Source: NIOZ-UU13 sp048635425 (GTDB lineage: Bacteria > Planctomycetota > Phycisphaerae > Sedimentisphaerales > Anaerobacaceae). From it: a stretch of 11,197 nucleotides of DNA. Each line of letters opens with the position of its first letter. Positions within the stretch are counted from its first letter, which is position 1. Of the stretch, positions 4,023 to 11,197 are shown one piece after another. The stretch covers positions 1 through 11,197 of the forward strand of contig JAIVYN010000121.1 in NCBI GenBank assembly GCA_048635425.1, given 5' to 3'. Made by a program: the position numbers and the translations under genes. Below the pieces are notes generated by a model, which was given only the letters and a program-made list of their open reading frames with translations, ran no database searches and was not told where the DNA came from.

Positions 4023-5792
4023 ATGGCAGAAAGCCAAGCCAGCGAAAAAAGAATCATCCGCACAGGGCCTTATCCGGAGCTTACACTGACCGCAGTGCTG
4101 GTAGGCTACGGACTGGGAATTCTCATTGCTTTGAGCATCGGCTACGCCAGTTTAATACTTGGTTTTTCTATCGAAGGCTCGGAACTGGCTGCTATTTTGG
4201 GCTTTGGGATCCTGCGCGGCATCCTTGGCCGAAGCAGTATCGTCGAGAACAACATCAACCAGACCATCGCCAGTTCGGTCAACGGGGCCTCAGCCGGTAT
4301 GATGTTTACCGTCCCGGCTTTGTTTATCCTCGGCCAAACCAATTTCAATGCCGTTCTGATGGTCTTTGCGTGCATTGCCGGCGGGATTTTGGGCATCGCC
4401 TTTATTATCCCGCTCCGCAAACATATGATTGACTTTGAACGGCTAACCTATCCCGGCGGCGTAGCTGTCGCCACCATCCTGAAATCACCCGGCGCCGGTG
4501 TCCACAAAGCCCTGCTGCTGCTTTCGGGTTTGGCTCTAAGTGGTATCATATATTTCTTTAGCCAGTATATGAGCCAAATCAAGGGACTCAGCGGATTCGA
4601 GTATTGGAACCTGGGCAAGCTGATTGGAATGCCCGAGTATATGAACGGCATCTGGTACATCTCTCTGATGACTGTCGGGGTCGGCTTTATATCAGGCAGG
4701 GGAGGTTTTTACTTCGTCATTGGAGGTTTCGTCTGCTATTGGATTTTAGCCCCGATTCTGGCAGCGAGTAATCTTCTGCCCACGCCCCAGACACTTGCAA
4801 CACTTGAGCAGACAATGCCCGATTACATGAGATTGAGCTTGTTCCGGCCCGTAGGTATTGGCATGCTCATCGGCGGCGCTTTGGCCGGCATCGTCCTGGC
4901 CCTGCCGCTTATCGTTAGTGCCGTTCGCAGTATGCAAACTGCCGCCAAAATGAAAACTGCCCTGTCGAAGGACGAGATGCCGATTCATCTGCTTTATATC
5001 GGCATCGCCGGTGCGACGATTCTGCTTTTCGCCGTTTCCATTACCTCTGTAAAGGAGATGGGCATCATTCGAGGAGGATTGATGGCCCTGCTCGGCACCA
5101 TCTGGATTTGGGTTGCAGGTGTCATTTTATCTGAATGTATTGGCCGAACAAACTGGTCGCCGCTGAGTGGAATGACCCTTATCGCAGTCACTATACTCAT
5201 TGTCATAAGCAAAGGGCTTGGCGATACCGCATCGATTATCTCGTCGATTATGGTCGGCGCAGCCGCATGTGTCGCAATGGCACAGGCGTGCGACCTGATG
5301 CTCGACCTAAAGACCGGCTATCTCGTAGGCGCCTCGCCCCGAAAACAACAGATCGGCCAGTTCTTAGCCACCTGGCTCGGGCCTATCCTGATAATGGCAC
5401 TGATATTCGTTCTTCACAAGGCCTATGGCCTGGGCAGTGACCGTCTGCCTGCACCTCAGGGCCAGGCCTTAGCCAGCACGATTCAGGGTATCTTAGGTGG
5501 AGATGTCCCTCTGCATAAATACATCGCCGGTGCCGGCCTCGGCGCCGTGCTCAGCGCCAGCGGCATAGGCGGGCTGGGCATCCTTGTCGGCCTCGGGTTC
5601 TATCTGCCATTTGCCATCGTCCTGACCTACAGCATCGGAACGCTGCTGCGGATTTTCGTGGACTGGAAAAAGGGACCGCAATTCAGCGAAGAGGTAGGAA
5701 TCCCTGTCGCTGCAGGCCTTATCGTGGGAGAAGCTCTGGTCGGAGTCGGCTTTGCTTTGTATTTTGTTATCGCCGGAACAATGGGCAAATAG
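4023..5792 (+). CDS. OPT-family oligopeptide transporter (first copy, divergent)
   Basis: This 589-residue polytopic inner-membrane protein belongs to the OPT family (PF03169), proton-coupled carriers of small peptides or metal-chelate conjugates. It opens with the family's PELT motif (residues 18-21) before the first helix. It keeps the NxxxQTxAS segment (77-84), the YPxGxAxA segment (143-150) and the late DLKTGYLVGASPRKQQ motif. Many hydrophobic helices run to the C-terminus. Compared with the second OPT at 9260, three glutamates in conserved segments are replaced, by Asn87, Gly145 and Thr151. The loop after about residue 250 is also short, around 23 residues. AAGGA at 4009-4013 precedes the ATG at 4023. 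The downstream coiled-coil protein and exported peptidase run in the same direction with short gaps. Substrate is unknown; peptides are the family default. Confidence 0.9.
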   Translation: MAESQASEKRIIRTGPYPELTLTAVLVGYGLGILIALSIGYASLILGFSIEGSELAAILGFGILRGILGRSSIVENNINQTIASSVNGASAGMMFTVPALFILGQTNFNAVLMVFACIAGGILGIAFIIPLRKHMIDFERLTYPGGVAVATILKSPGAGVHKALLLLSGLALSGIIYFFSQYMSQIKGLSGFEYWNLGKLIGMPEYMNGIWYISLMTVGVGFISGRGGFYFVIGGFVCYWILAPILAASNLLPTPQTLATLEQTMPDYMRLSLFRPVGIGMLIGGALAGIVLALPLIVSAVRSMQTAAKMKTALSKDEMPIHLLYIGIAGATILLFAVSITSVKEMGIIRGGLMALLGTIWIWVAGVILSECIGRTNWSPLSGMTLIAVTILIVISKGLGDTASIISSIMVGAAACVAMAQACDLMLDLKTGYLVGASPRKQQIGQFLATWLGPILIMALIFVLHKAYGLGSDRLPAPQGQALASTIQGILGGDVPLHKYIAGAGLGAVLSASGIGGLGILVGLGFYLPFAIVLTYSIGTLLRIFVDWKKGPQFSEEVGIPVAAGLIVGEALVGVGFALYFVIAGTMGK

Positions 5793-5797
5793 TAATA

Positions 5798-5860
5798 ATG
5801 GTAAATGGTGAATAGTAAATGGCGAATAATAATTACAAATTACCAATAACCATTTACCAA
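5798..5860. repeat. Palindromic heptamer-repeat element D, right of the first OPT gene
   Basis: Nine consecutive 7-base units fill the gap between the OPT stop codon and the next gene. Five variants of ATGGTAA (5798-5832) are followed, without loss of register, by four variants of TTACCAA (5833-5860). Read on the complementary strand it matches element C unit by unit, including the aberrant TTTGT-type fourth unit and the same two terminal units. It has one extra unit. An imperfect hairpin with about two thirds of the arm bases paired is possible and could end or stabilise the OPT transcript. Confidence 0.85.
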
Positions 5861-5871
5861 AATATGGCAAG

Positions 5872-6417
5872 ATGATGAAAAAACTTGGATTTCTAATAAT
5901 AACTGTTGGTTTCTTAGCCGGCTCGCTCGCAGCCGTCGTAGATGAACAAAATGTTCAATGGGGCTATTTTGTAGCTGCCCTGCTTGCCGGTGCAGTGGGT
6001 ATTGTGCTGGTTCGCCTTGGAGAACGACAGGAAAGCCGAGCGGAAGGAAAGCTAACTTCAAACATCCAGTCTATTGAAACCAGTCTGGGCCGAATTGTTG
6101 AAAATATGACCCGGCTAAATAAAGAAAAGCTCTCAATCAACACTTACGATGTCCGTCACCGTATTGATGAACTATTTGTCGAGGACCTGAATATATTTGT
6201 CCAGACCCGCCAGAGCATTGCACATACGTACGGCCTGGGCGCCTATGCCGATGTGATGAGCTGTTTTGCCGCCGGCGAACGGTATCTCAACCGTGTCTGG
6301 TCGGCCTCAGCCGATGGATATATCGATGAGGTCAATGCCTATCTGGACAAGGCCCAGGGACAATTTGTCGATAGTCTTGAGAAAATCCGCCGGCTAAAAA
6401 CAAATCCTGATTTGTAA
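5872..6417 (+). CDS. Small two-helix membrane protein with coiled coil, unknown function
   Basis: I do not recognise a family for this 181-residue protein. Residues 4-22 and 31-48 are hydrophobic and read as a helical hairpin in the membrane, with a short acidic connector (DEQN). Residues about 52-85 are polar and heptad-like, probably a coiled coil. The remainder (86-181) is predicted soluble and mostly helical, with AGERYLNRVWSASADGYIDEV as its most distinctive piece. The two tandem ATG codons at 5872 and 5875 are equally possible starts, and neither has a clear Shine-Dalgarno. The gene lies 79 bases after the OPT gene, across repeat D, and 35 bases before the peptidase gene. Co-transcription is likely, and a role as an accessory or scaffold to one of them is conceivable but unproven. 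Confidence 0.75.
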   Translation: MMKKLGFLIITVGFLAGSLAAVVDEQNVQWGYFVAALLAGAVGIVLVRLGERQESRAEGKLTSNIQSIETSLGRIVENMTRLNKEKLSINTYDVRHRIDELFVEDLNIFVQTRQSIAHTYGLGAYADVMSCFAAGERYLNRVWSASADGYIDEVNAYLDKAQGQFVDSLEKIRRLKTNPDL

Positions 6418-6452
6418 AGTTTAACTTTTTCGCAAGTAAAGGAGGAGTAATT

Positions 6453-7859
6453 ATGAAACGCAGTTCTAAATTACAGACAGCCTTCGTCGTGCAATTGGTA
6501 ATAGTTTTTGCTGTATCATCCCTTTTTGCCGGCGAAGGTGCACTGACAACTAAAATCATCGATAAAATTCATTCTTCGTTTGAAATGGATGCCCACACCA
6601 GGGCGATGTACAATTCCATTACGAACAATGATATCAGCAGTCTCGCTCTGAATCGTGACGTATTGCGCCGGCACAACGAAATATTCAGCCACAAAATTGA
6701 AACAAAAGGTATCACCAACCAGAAAAAGAGCGGGCGATGCTGGCTCTTTGCCGGGCTCAACATCCTGCGGCCGATAGTCATCCAAAAGCACAACCTCGAA
6801 AGCTTCGAGTTCTCGCAGAACTACCTCGCTTTCTGGGACAAGCTCGAAAAAGCAAACTGCTTCCTCGAAAACATCATCGAATTCGCAGACCGTGACATCC
6901 TCGACCGCGAAATGGAGTTCATCCTTCGCAAGCCCATCCCCGACGGCGGCTATTGGGAAAACGTCGTCAACCTCGTCGAAAAATACGGCATCGTCCCCCA
7001 AGAAATTATGCCCGAAACAAACAGCTCCGGAAATACAGGCCTGATGAACGCACTTATCAGCCGAAAGCTCCGCGCCGACGCCGTTAAACTCCGAAATATG
7101 CACAAGAAGAAAAAGTCACCCAAAAAACTCCGCGCGGAAAAAACCAAAATGCTCTCTGACACTTACAAAATGCTCATGTTGAACCTCGGCGAGCCGCCGA
7201 CCGAGTTCCAGTGGCGATTCGAAGATGCCAATTCCGTTGTAAGCGAAACCCGCACCTACAGTCCGAAGAGTTTCTGCAAGGAATTCGTCGGCGTGGATTT
7301 GAGGGAGTACGTGGACATCTTTAACGACCCTTCAAAAGAATACGGAAAACACTACCGCATTAGCCTTACAAGAAATATCCGTGACGGTGACGACGCCCAC
7401 TTTGCAAACGTCAAAATGCAGGTCCTCAAAGACATCGCCGTCAAGGCCGTGCTCGATGACGAGCCCATCTGGTTCTCCTGCGATGTCGGCAAAGACCAGA
7501 GCAGAGAGCACGGCATAATGGCGATGGGTATGTTCGACTACGATTCGATTTACAGAACCGATATGACTATGAGCAAGGCCCAGCGGTCATTATTCCGCGA
7601 AAGCGTCCCCAACCACGCAATGGTTTTTGTCGGCGTCGATGTGCAAAACGATAAACCAACCAAATGGATGGTTGAAAATAGCTGGGGAGACGAAAAGGGC
7701 AGCAAGGGCCTTTGGACACTCTATGACACGTGGTTTGATACGAATGTATATAGCATCATCGTCAAGAAGAAATACGTCCCCAAAGAGATTCTGGATATTT
7801 ACGAACAGCCTCCGATAGTCCTGCCCCCCTGGGACCCGGCGTACTCGTTTGTACAGTAG
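6453..7859 (+). CDS. Exported C1B cysteine peptidase, bleomycin hydrolase/PepC-like
   Basis: The 468-residue protein is a papain-fold aminopeptidase of family C1B (PF03051). The oxyanion Gln90 and nucleophile Cys96 lie in NQKKSGRCWLFAG, His388 in NHAMVFVGV, and Asn409 in VENSWG, so the catalytic set is complete. Unlike cytoplasmic PepC, it begins with a basic start and hydrophobic core (residues about 10-25) ending LFA-GE. That looks like a Sec signal peptide cut near residue 26. The C-terminus ends PWDPAYSFVQ, aligned with the PWDPMGALA-type tail of PepC/bleomycin hydrolase. In those enzymes the tail enters the active site and makes them aminopeptidases; here the residues after PWDP differ. 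A strong Shine-Dalgarno, GGAGGAG (6441-6447), precedes the ATG. It follows the OPT and coiled-coil genes, which suggests peptide degradation outside the cytoplasm coupled to uptake. Confidence 0.92.
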   Translation: MKRSSKLQTAFVVQLVIVFAVSSLFAGEGALTTKIIDKIHSSFEMDAHTRAMYNSITNNDISSLALNRDVLRRHNEIFSHKIETKGITNQKKSGRCWLFAGLNILRPIVIQKHNLESFEFSQNYLAFWDKLEKANCFLENIIEFADRDILDREMEFILRKPIPDGGYWENVVNLVEKYGIVPQEIMPETNSSGNTGLMNALISRKLRADAVKLRNMHKKKKSPKKLRAEKTKMLSDTYKMLMLNLGEPPTEFQWRFEDANSVVSETRTYSPKSFCKEFVGVDLREYVDIFNDPSKEYGKHYRISLTRNIRDGDDAHFANVKMQVLKDIAVKAVLDDEPIWFSCDVGKDQSREHGIMAMGMFDYDSIYRTDMTMSKAQRSLFRESVPNHAMVFVGVDVQNDKPTKWMVENSWGDEKGSKGLWTLYDTWFDTNVYSIIVKKKYVPKEILDIYEQPPIVLPPWDPAYSFVQ

Positions 7860-7966
7860 TGCAGATGGTGACGAGTGCGAGCCGCTGCTGTTCTGAGTCT
7901 TAGATTCGTTGGCTTTCCGATTACGCAATGCCAAAATTAACAAACAAGGCTTGAGAAGACAAGTCG

Positions 7967-9169
7967 ATGGTAAAAAAGAGAATTCTGTATGTCAGCGGGT
8001 CAATCGGATTAGGACATGTCACCAGGGACATGGCAGTAGCTAAGCAATTGCAGATACAATGCCCAGAAGTAGAGTTATCCTGGCTGGCTGCACAACCGGC
8101 AAGCTTACTGCTCAAAGAGGCCGGCCAGAAGCTTCTTCCGGAAGCTGACATATACGCCAACGACAACATTCCCGCTGAAAATGCTGCTAAGGGCTTCGGA
8201 CTTAGTGTGTTGAAGTACGCCTCTAAGACAAGGAGAGAGTGGGCGCACAACGTAAAAATCTTTAAGCAGATAATCCGCAGGGAAAGATTTGATGTCGTTA
8301 TCGGCGATGAGACCTATGAAATAGGCATTAGCTTGGCGATGAAACTCGTCCGATTAGAGGCTCCCTTCGTGATGATTTACGATTTTCTCGGACTGGATTC
8401 AGTAACTAAGAATCCCATTGAAAAGCTCGGAGTTTATGTATGGAACCTGATATGGGCAAAGACCGATCGTAAACTGCTTTCTGACCGGAAGAATTTGATC
8501 CTTTTCGCAGGTGAACCGGAAGATGTCCCTGATAAAGGCTTTGGTTTTCTTTTGCCTAACCGTCATGACCATGCAAAGGCGCACTACAAGTTCACAGGAT
8601 ACATTTTGCCATTTGACCCGGCAGAATACACCGACAAGGCAAAGGTCCGAGCCAAGTTGGGCTATGGTGAAGAGCCTTTGGTTGTGTGTTCTATCGGCGG
8701 AACTTCCATCGGCAAAGACCTGCTGGAACTCTGCGGAAAGGCCTATCCGATTATAATGCAGAAAGTCCCTGATTTGCGCATGGTTCTGATATGTGGTCCC
8801 CGCCTTGCTGTCGAAGACCTGGAAGTCCCGGAGGCAGTAGAAATCAGGGGATATGTCCCCGCTCTTTATGAGCACTTTGCTGCGAGCGATTTGGCCATTG
8901 TCCAGGGAGGCGGCACTGCAACGCTTGAATTGACCGCGCTAAGGCGGCCATTTCTTTACTTTCCCTTAGCGAATCATTGCGAACAGCAGATTCACGTTGC
9001 AGAACGATTAGCCAGGCATCAGGCTGGAATCAAGATGGCGTATTCTCAAACAACTCCGGAGATTCTGGCCGAGAAGGTGATTGCTAATCTTGGTAAGGAA
9101 GTAAATTATCCCCCAATCCCTGTGGACGGCGCTCAGAAGGCAGCTCAACTCATAATCCAACTTCTCTAA
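7967..9169 (+). CDS. GT-B fold glycosyltransferase (GT1/MurG-like, nucleotide-sugar dependent)
   Basis: The 400-residue protein has the two Rossmann-like halves of a GT-B enzyme. The N-terminal half begins with the glycine loop SGSIGLGHVTRD (residues 10-21, His17 in the catalytic-base place). The C-terminal half has the strand CSIGGTSIGKD and then the donor-binding motif QGGGTATLE (313-321), with HCEQQ at 337-341, as in UDP-glycosyltransferases and MurG/MGDG-synthase-type enzymes. No membrane segment or signal peptide is visible, so it should act at the cytoplasmic face. Donor and acceptor are not readable from the sequence. It starts 107 bases after the peptidase gene with a weak AGAAG ribosome site. 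It converges on the second OPT gene. A link to the peptide genes is not evident, and no other cell-envelope gene is nearby. Confidence 0.8.
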   Translation: MVKKRILYVSGSIGLGHVTRDMAVAKQLQIQCPEVELSWLAAQPASLLLKEAGQKLLPEADIYANDNIPAENAAKGFGLSVLKYASKTRREWAHNVKIFKQIIRRERFDVVIGDETYEIGISLAMKLVRLEAPFVMIYDFLGLDSVTKNPIEKLGVYVWNLIWAKTDRKLLSDRKNLILFAGEPEDVPDKGFGFLLPNRHDHAKAHYKFTGYILPFDPAEYTDKAKVRAKLGYGEEPLVVCSIGGTSIGKDLLELCGKAYPIIMQKVPDLRMVLICGPRLAVEDLEVPEAVEIRGYVPALYEHFAASDLAIVQGGGTATLELTALRRPFLYFPLANHCEQQIHVAERLARHQAGIKMAYSQTTPEILAEKVIANLGKEVNYPPIPVDGAQKAAQLIIQLL

Positions 9170-9191
9170 TTCGCCAAGCAAGTCAGCCTTT

Positions 9192-9247
9192 TGCCTGCAC
9201 CCCCCTGCTTTCTTGCCTGAACCTGTCGGTAACGCAGGCACAGGTGC
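9192..9247. terminator. Possible structured terminator between convergent genes
   Basis: The 90-base space between the glycosyltransferase and second OPT stop codons holds an inverted repeat, TGCCTG (9214-9219) with CAGGCA (9235-9240). GCACC (9198-9202) could pair outside it with GGTGC (9243-9247). A T-rich run, ATTTTCAAGTTTT, follows on the plus strand. The stem is short and the loop long, so this is a weak call for a terminator at the convergent junction. Confidence 0.3.
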
Positions 9248-9259
9248 ATTTTCAAGTTT

Positions 9260-11197
9260 TCAGCTTTTCGCCTCCTCTGCTTTTCCCCGCGCAGTTCGGT
9301 ATAGCCAGTAAGCGACACCAAGCAATAAAATTGTGCCCAGTACGGCTCCTACCGGCGGTTCAAACGGTAGCGTTATGCCGAACAGCTCTATTACTTTAAC
9401 GATCAGCTTGTCTATAGTAATGAAGGGTAGAGTAATGTCTATCTGTTTTAGCAAAATAATTGGTACCGCCAAGACTATTCCCATCAGAGCTTCGCCGGTA
9501 ATCAAGCCCGAAGCAAACAGCAGCCCATTTCGACCTGATTCTTCAACTTGCTCCTTGGGTGTATTTCTACGGGTATGAAAAATCTTAACAGCGTAATGGA
9601 TAAGTCCGCCCGCAAAGATCGGCACAGAAAGTTCCAGAGGAAGGTAAAAGCCGATGGCAACGGCCAACACTGGCGTGCGGAAGGTGCTCTTCTTTGCTTC
9701 CAGGATTAGGTCCAGAGCTATAATTGCCATTGCAACACCCATGCCGATGAAGGCATACTTCCAGGGCATATCTCCTTTGAAGACGCCCTGGGAGACGGAG
9801 GCCATGAGATTGGCCTGGACGGCTGCGAGAGCATCTTTGCCGGCACCTTCCTGACCCGAAAAGCCGTAGGCCTGGTGTAGAAGCATAAGCACCGGTGCGA
9901 TGACTATCGCGCCGGAAAGGGTGCCAACGATCTGCATGACCTGTTGTTTCCAGGGGGTTGCGCCGACGATTCGGCCGGCCTTTAAATCCTGCATGTTGTC
10001 GCCCGCGATGGCGGCGGCGCAGCAAACGACCGAGCCGATAATGATAGCCGCGGCGGGTCCCCCTCCTGCGCCCTTGCCCATGAGAAGGACCAACAACAGC
10101 GAGGCGACGACAATCGTTGCTATCGTGATTCCGGAAATGGGATTGTTGGAGGAACCGACCAGGCCGGCCATGTAACCTGCGACGGCGGAAAAGACAAAGC
10201 CTGCAACAAGCATAACAACAGCCATGGGCAGAGAGATTGTGATATCATCGACAAAGTATTGATAGACCAGGAACAGAGGGATAATGGAGGCGACGATGAG
10301 CATGAGCACCCATTTCATGGAGATGTCTTTTTCAGTTCTTTCGATTTCACCCCGGCCCTGACCGATGGCACGGTAGGCTTCCAGACCGCTCCTTATGCCG
10401 CTGACGAGAGACCTTCGCATCTTGAAGATTGTCCAGAGGCCGCCGATGAGCATCGCCCCGACACCGATGTATCGCGTCCGCTTCGACCAGATCTGCCATG
10501 CGTACTCTTTCGCCCCAACGGGTTTGCCCAGCTTTTCATCCACGTCGGCATTGTGTTTTTCCGCTTCCTCGCTCTCTTTTGTCGGAGCGTTTGGATCGAT
10601 GGTTTTATATTCCAGAGCAAAGACGTTCCAGTCGTCGGGATTGTCAATGTCACTCTCGAGTTGGTGCACGGGCCATTCGTGCTGGCCGGCTATGGCGGGG
10701 ATTGCGACATACCAGTTTGCGGCACCACCGAGGAAGATTAGGATGGCAATATTGAGGCCAACGATGTATCCGACGGACAAAAGCGCGGGGCTGAGATTGG
10801 AGCCACCATAAAGAAGCGATCTTTTGATGCCCATAGCCCCTTCGAGAACTTCAGGCCAAAGGCCGATGCCTTTTGCTCCGACCTTGAACAGCGCGCCTGC
10901 CAGGGCCGCTTTCGCAATGATCCAAACACCTTTGCCGCCCTCCTGGCCTGTCTCGAGAACCTCAGCAGTCGCAATGCCCTCTGGAAACTGGAGCTCGCCC
11001 TCAACTATAAGCGAACGTCGAAGTGGGATAGTAAACAGCACACCAAGCAATCCCCCGAACGCAGCGATGATTGTAATCCACCAGAAATTCTTCCCCCCAA
11101 AGCCGTCCCAATAGCCCATGATAACCAGTGCAGGCAGAGTAAAAATGACACCGGCAGCTAATGACTCACCGGCCGAAGCAGCGGTTTGGACAATGTT
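9260..11197 (-). CDS. OPT-family oligopeptide transporter (second copy, 5' end outside window)
   Basis: The minus-strand frame stays open to the right edge, giving 645 residues in the window. The first visible residues, NIVQTAASAGESLAAG, align with residue 77 onward of the other OPT. About 75 N-terminal codons, including the PELT motif, are therefore missing, and the Met at 11117-11119 is internal. Conserved OPT segments include QFPEGIATAEVL, a DNMQDLKAGRIVGATPWKQQ motif and a long C-terminal membrane region ending TARGKAEEAKS. A hydrophilic, mostly acidic insert of about 60 residues (10499-10681) separates two helices and has no counterpart of that size in the first OPT. It converges on the glycosyltransferase gene and is read opposite to the first OPT. 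It is probably a proton-coupled peptide carrier in the inner membrane; the exact substrate is unknown. Confidence 0.93.
   Translation of the reverse strand, partial: NIVQTAASAGESLAAGVIFTLPALVIMGYWDGFGGKNFWWITIIAAFGGLLGVLFTIPLRRSLIVEGELQFPEGIATAEVLETGQEGGKGVWIIAKAALAGALFKVGAKGIGLWPEVLEGAMGIKRSLLYGGSNLSPALLSVGYIVGLNIAILIFLGGAANWYVAIPAIAGQHEWPVHQLESDIDNPDDWNVFALEYKTIDPNAPTKESEEAEKHNADVDEKLGKPVGAKEYAWQIWSKRTRYIGVGAMLIGGLWTIFKMRRSLVSGIRSGLEAYRAIGQGRGEIERTEKDISMKWVLMLIVASIIPLFLVYQYFVDDITISLPMAVVMLVAGFVFSAVAGYMAGLVGSSNNPISGITIATIVVASLLLVLLMGKGAGGGPAAAIIIGSVVCCAAAIAGDNMQDLKAGRIVGATPWKQQVMQIVGTLSGAIVIAPVLMLLHQAYGFSGQEGAGKDALAAVQANLMASVSQGVFKGDMPWKYAFIGMGVAMAIIALDLILEAKKSTFRTPVLAVAIGFYLPLELSVPIFAGGLIHYAVKIFHTRRNTPKEQVEESGRNGLLFASGLITGEALMGIVLAVPIILLKQIDITLPFITIDKLIVKVIELFGITLPFEPPVGAVLGTILLLGVAYWLYRTARGKAEEAKS

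Noticed and set aside
3947..5860. Composite transposon carrying the first OPT gene
   Set aside because: The bracketing inverted elements encode no transposase, and I could not see target-site duplications outside them; the repeats are reported as such without claiming mobility.
6516..7103. Minus-strand open frame of 195 codons inside the peptidase gene
   Set aside because: It is antisense to the C1B peptidase with its intact catalytic motifs and is explained by codon bias on the sense strand.
9585..10025. Second minus-strand frame of 146 codons within the second OPT gene
   Set aside because: It is an out-of-frame shadow, rich in Arg, Gly and His as expected of a shifted reading of membrane-protein codons.

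Overview
The window is bacterial chromosomal DNA from an ordinary housekeeping and accessory region. I see no phage genes, transposase, CRISPR array or plasmid functions. The best guess at the organism is a Gram-negative-type environmental bacterium, possibly a Planctomycetota or Phycisphaerae-like lineage. Support for that is indirect: a lipobox lipoprotein, an exported C1B peptidase, paired OPT transporters, tRNA genes without encoded CCA, and mixed Shine-Dalgarno use. The lineage is a guess and needs a database search.

Layout, left to right. Bases 1-125 are the end of a DNA polymerase III delta subunit (holA). Convergent to it lies a DUF1848 protein (168-1118, minus) with a radical-SAM-like cysteine cluster at its C-terminus. 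Next comes a likely promoter, tRNA-Met(CAT), tRNA-Glu(CTC) and tadA, the tRNA adenosine deaminase, all on plus. A membrane-anchored YbjQ/DUF74 protein (2163-2720, minus) converges on tadA. A gene-poor stretch (2721-3290) holds a direct repeat, one possible 59-residue membrane protein on minus, and a likely tRNA promoter. After it come tRNA-Ser(GGA) and a VOC (glyoxalase-fold) lipoprotein.

The right half has a peptide-handling theme. It holds an OPT-family oligopeptide transporter (4023-5792), a small two-helix coiled-coil membrane protein (5872-6417), an exported bleomycin hydrolase/PepC-like peptidase (6453-7859) and a GT-B glycosyltransferase (7967-9169). A second, divergent OPT transporter faces the other way (9260 to the right edge, minus; its N-terminus is missing). 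A plausible inference is that the exported peptidase trims peptides and the OPT carriers import them, but nothing in the sequence proves a shared pathway.

The most unusual structure is non-coding. Four intergenic spots carry tandem repeats with a strict 7-base period (1397-1487, 1570-1590, 3947-4006, 5798-5860). In three of them the heptamer switches to its reverse complement midway, so the element is a palindrome built of heptamer arrays. The two elements at 3947-4006 and 5798-5860 are inverted copies of the same roughly 60-base element and bracket the first OPT gene. The 1397-1487 element has the same architecture with an unrelated heptamer sequence. They resemble in style, but not evidently in sequence, the heptanucleotide STRRs of cyanobacteria.
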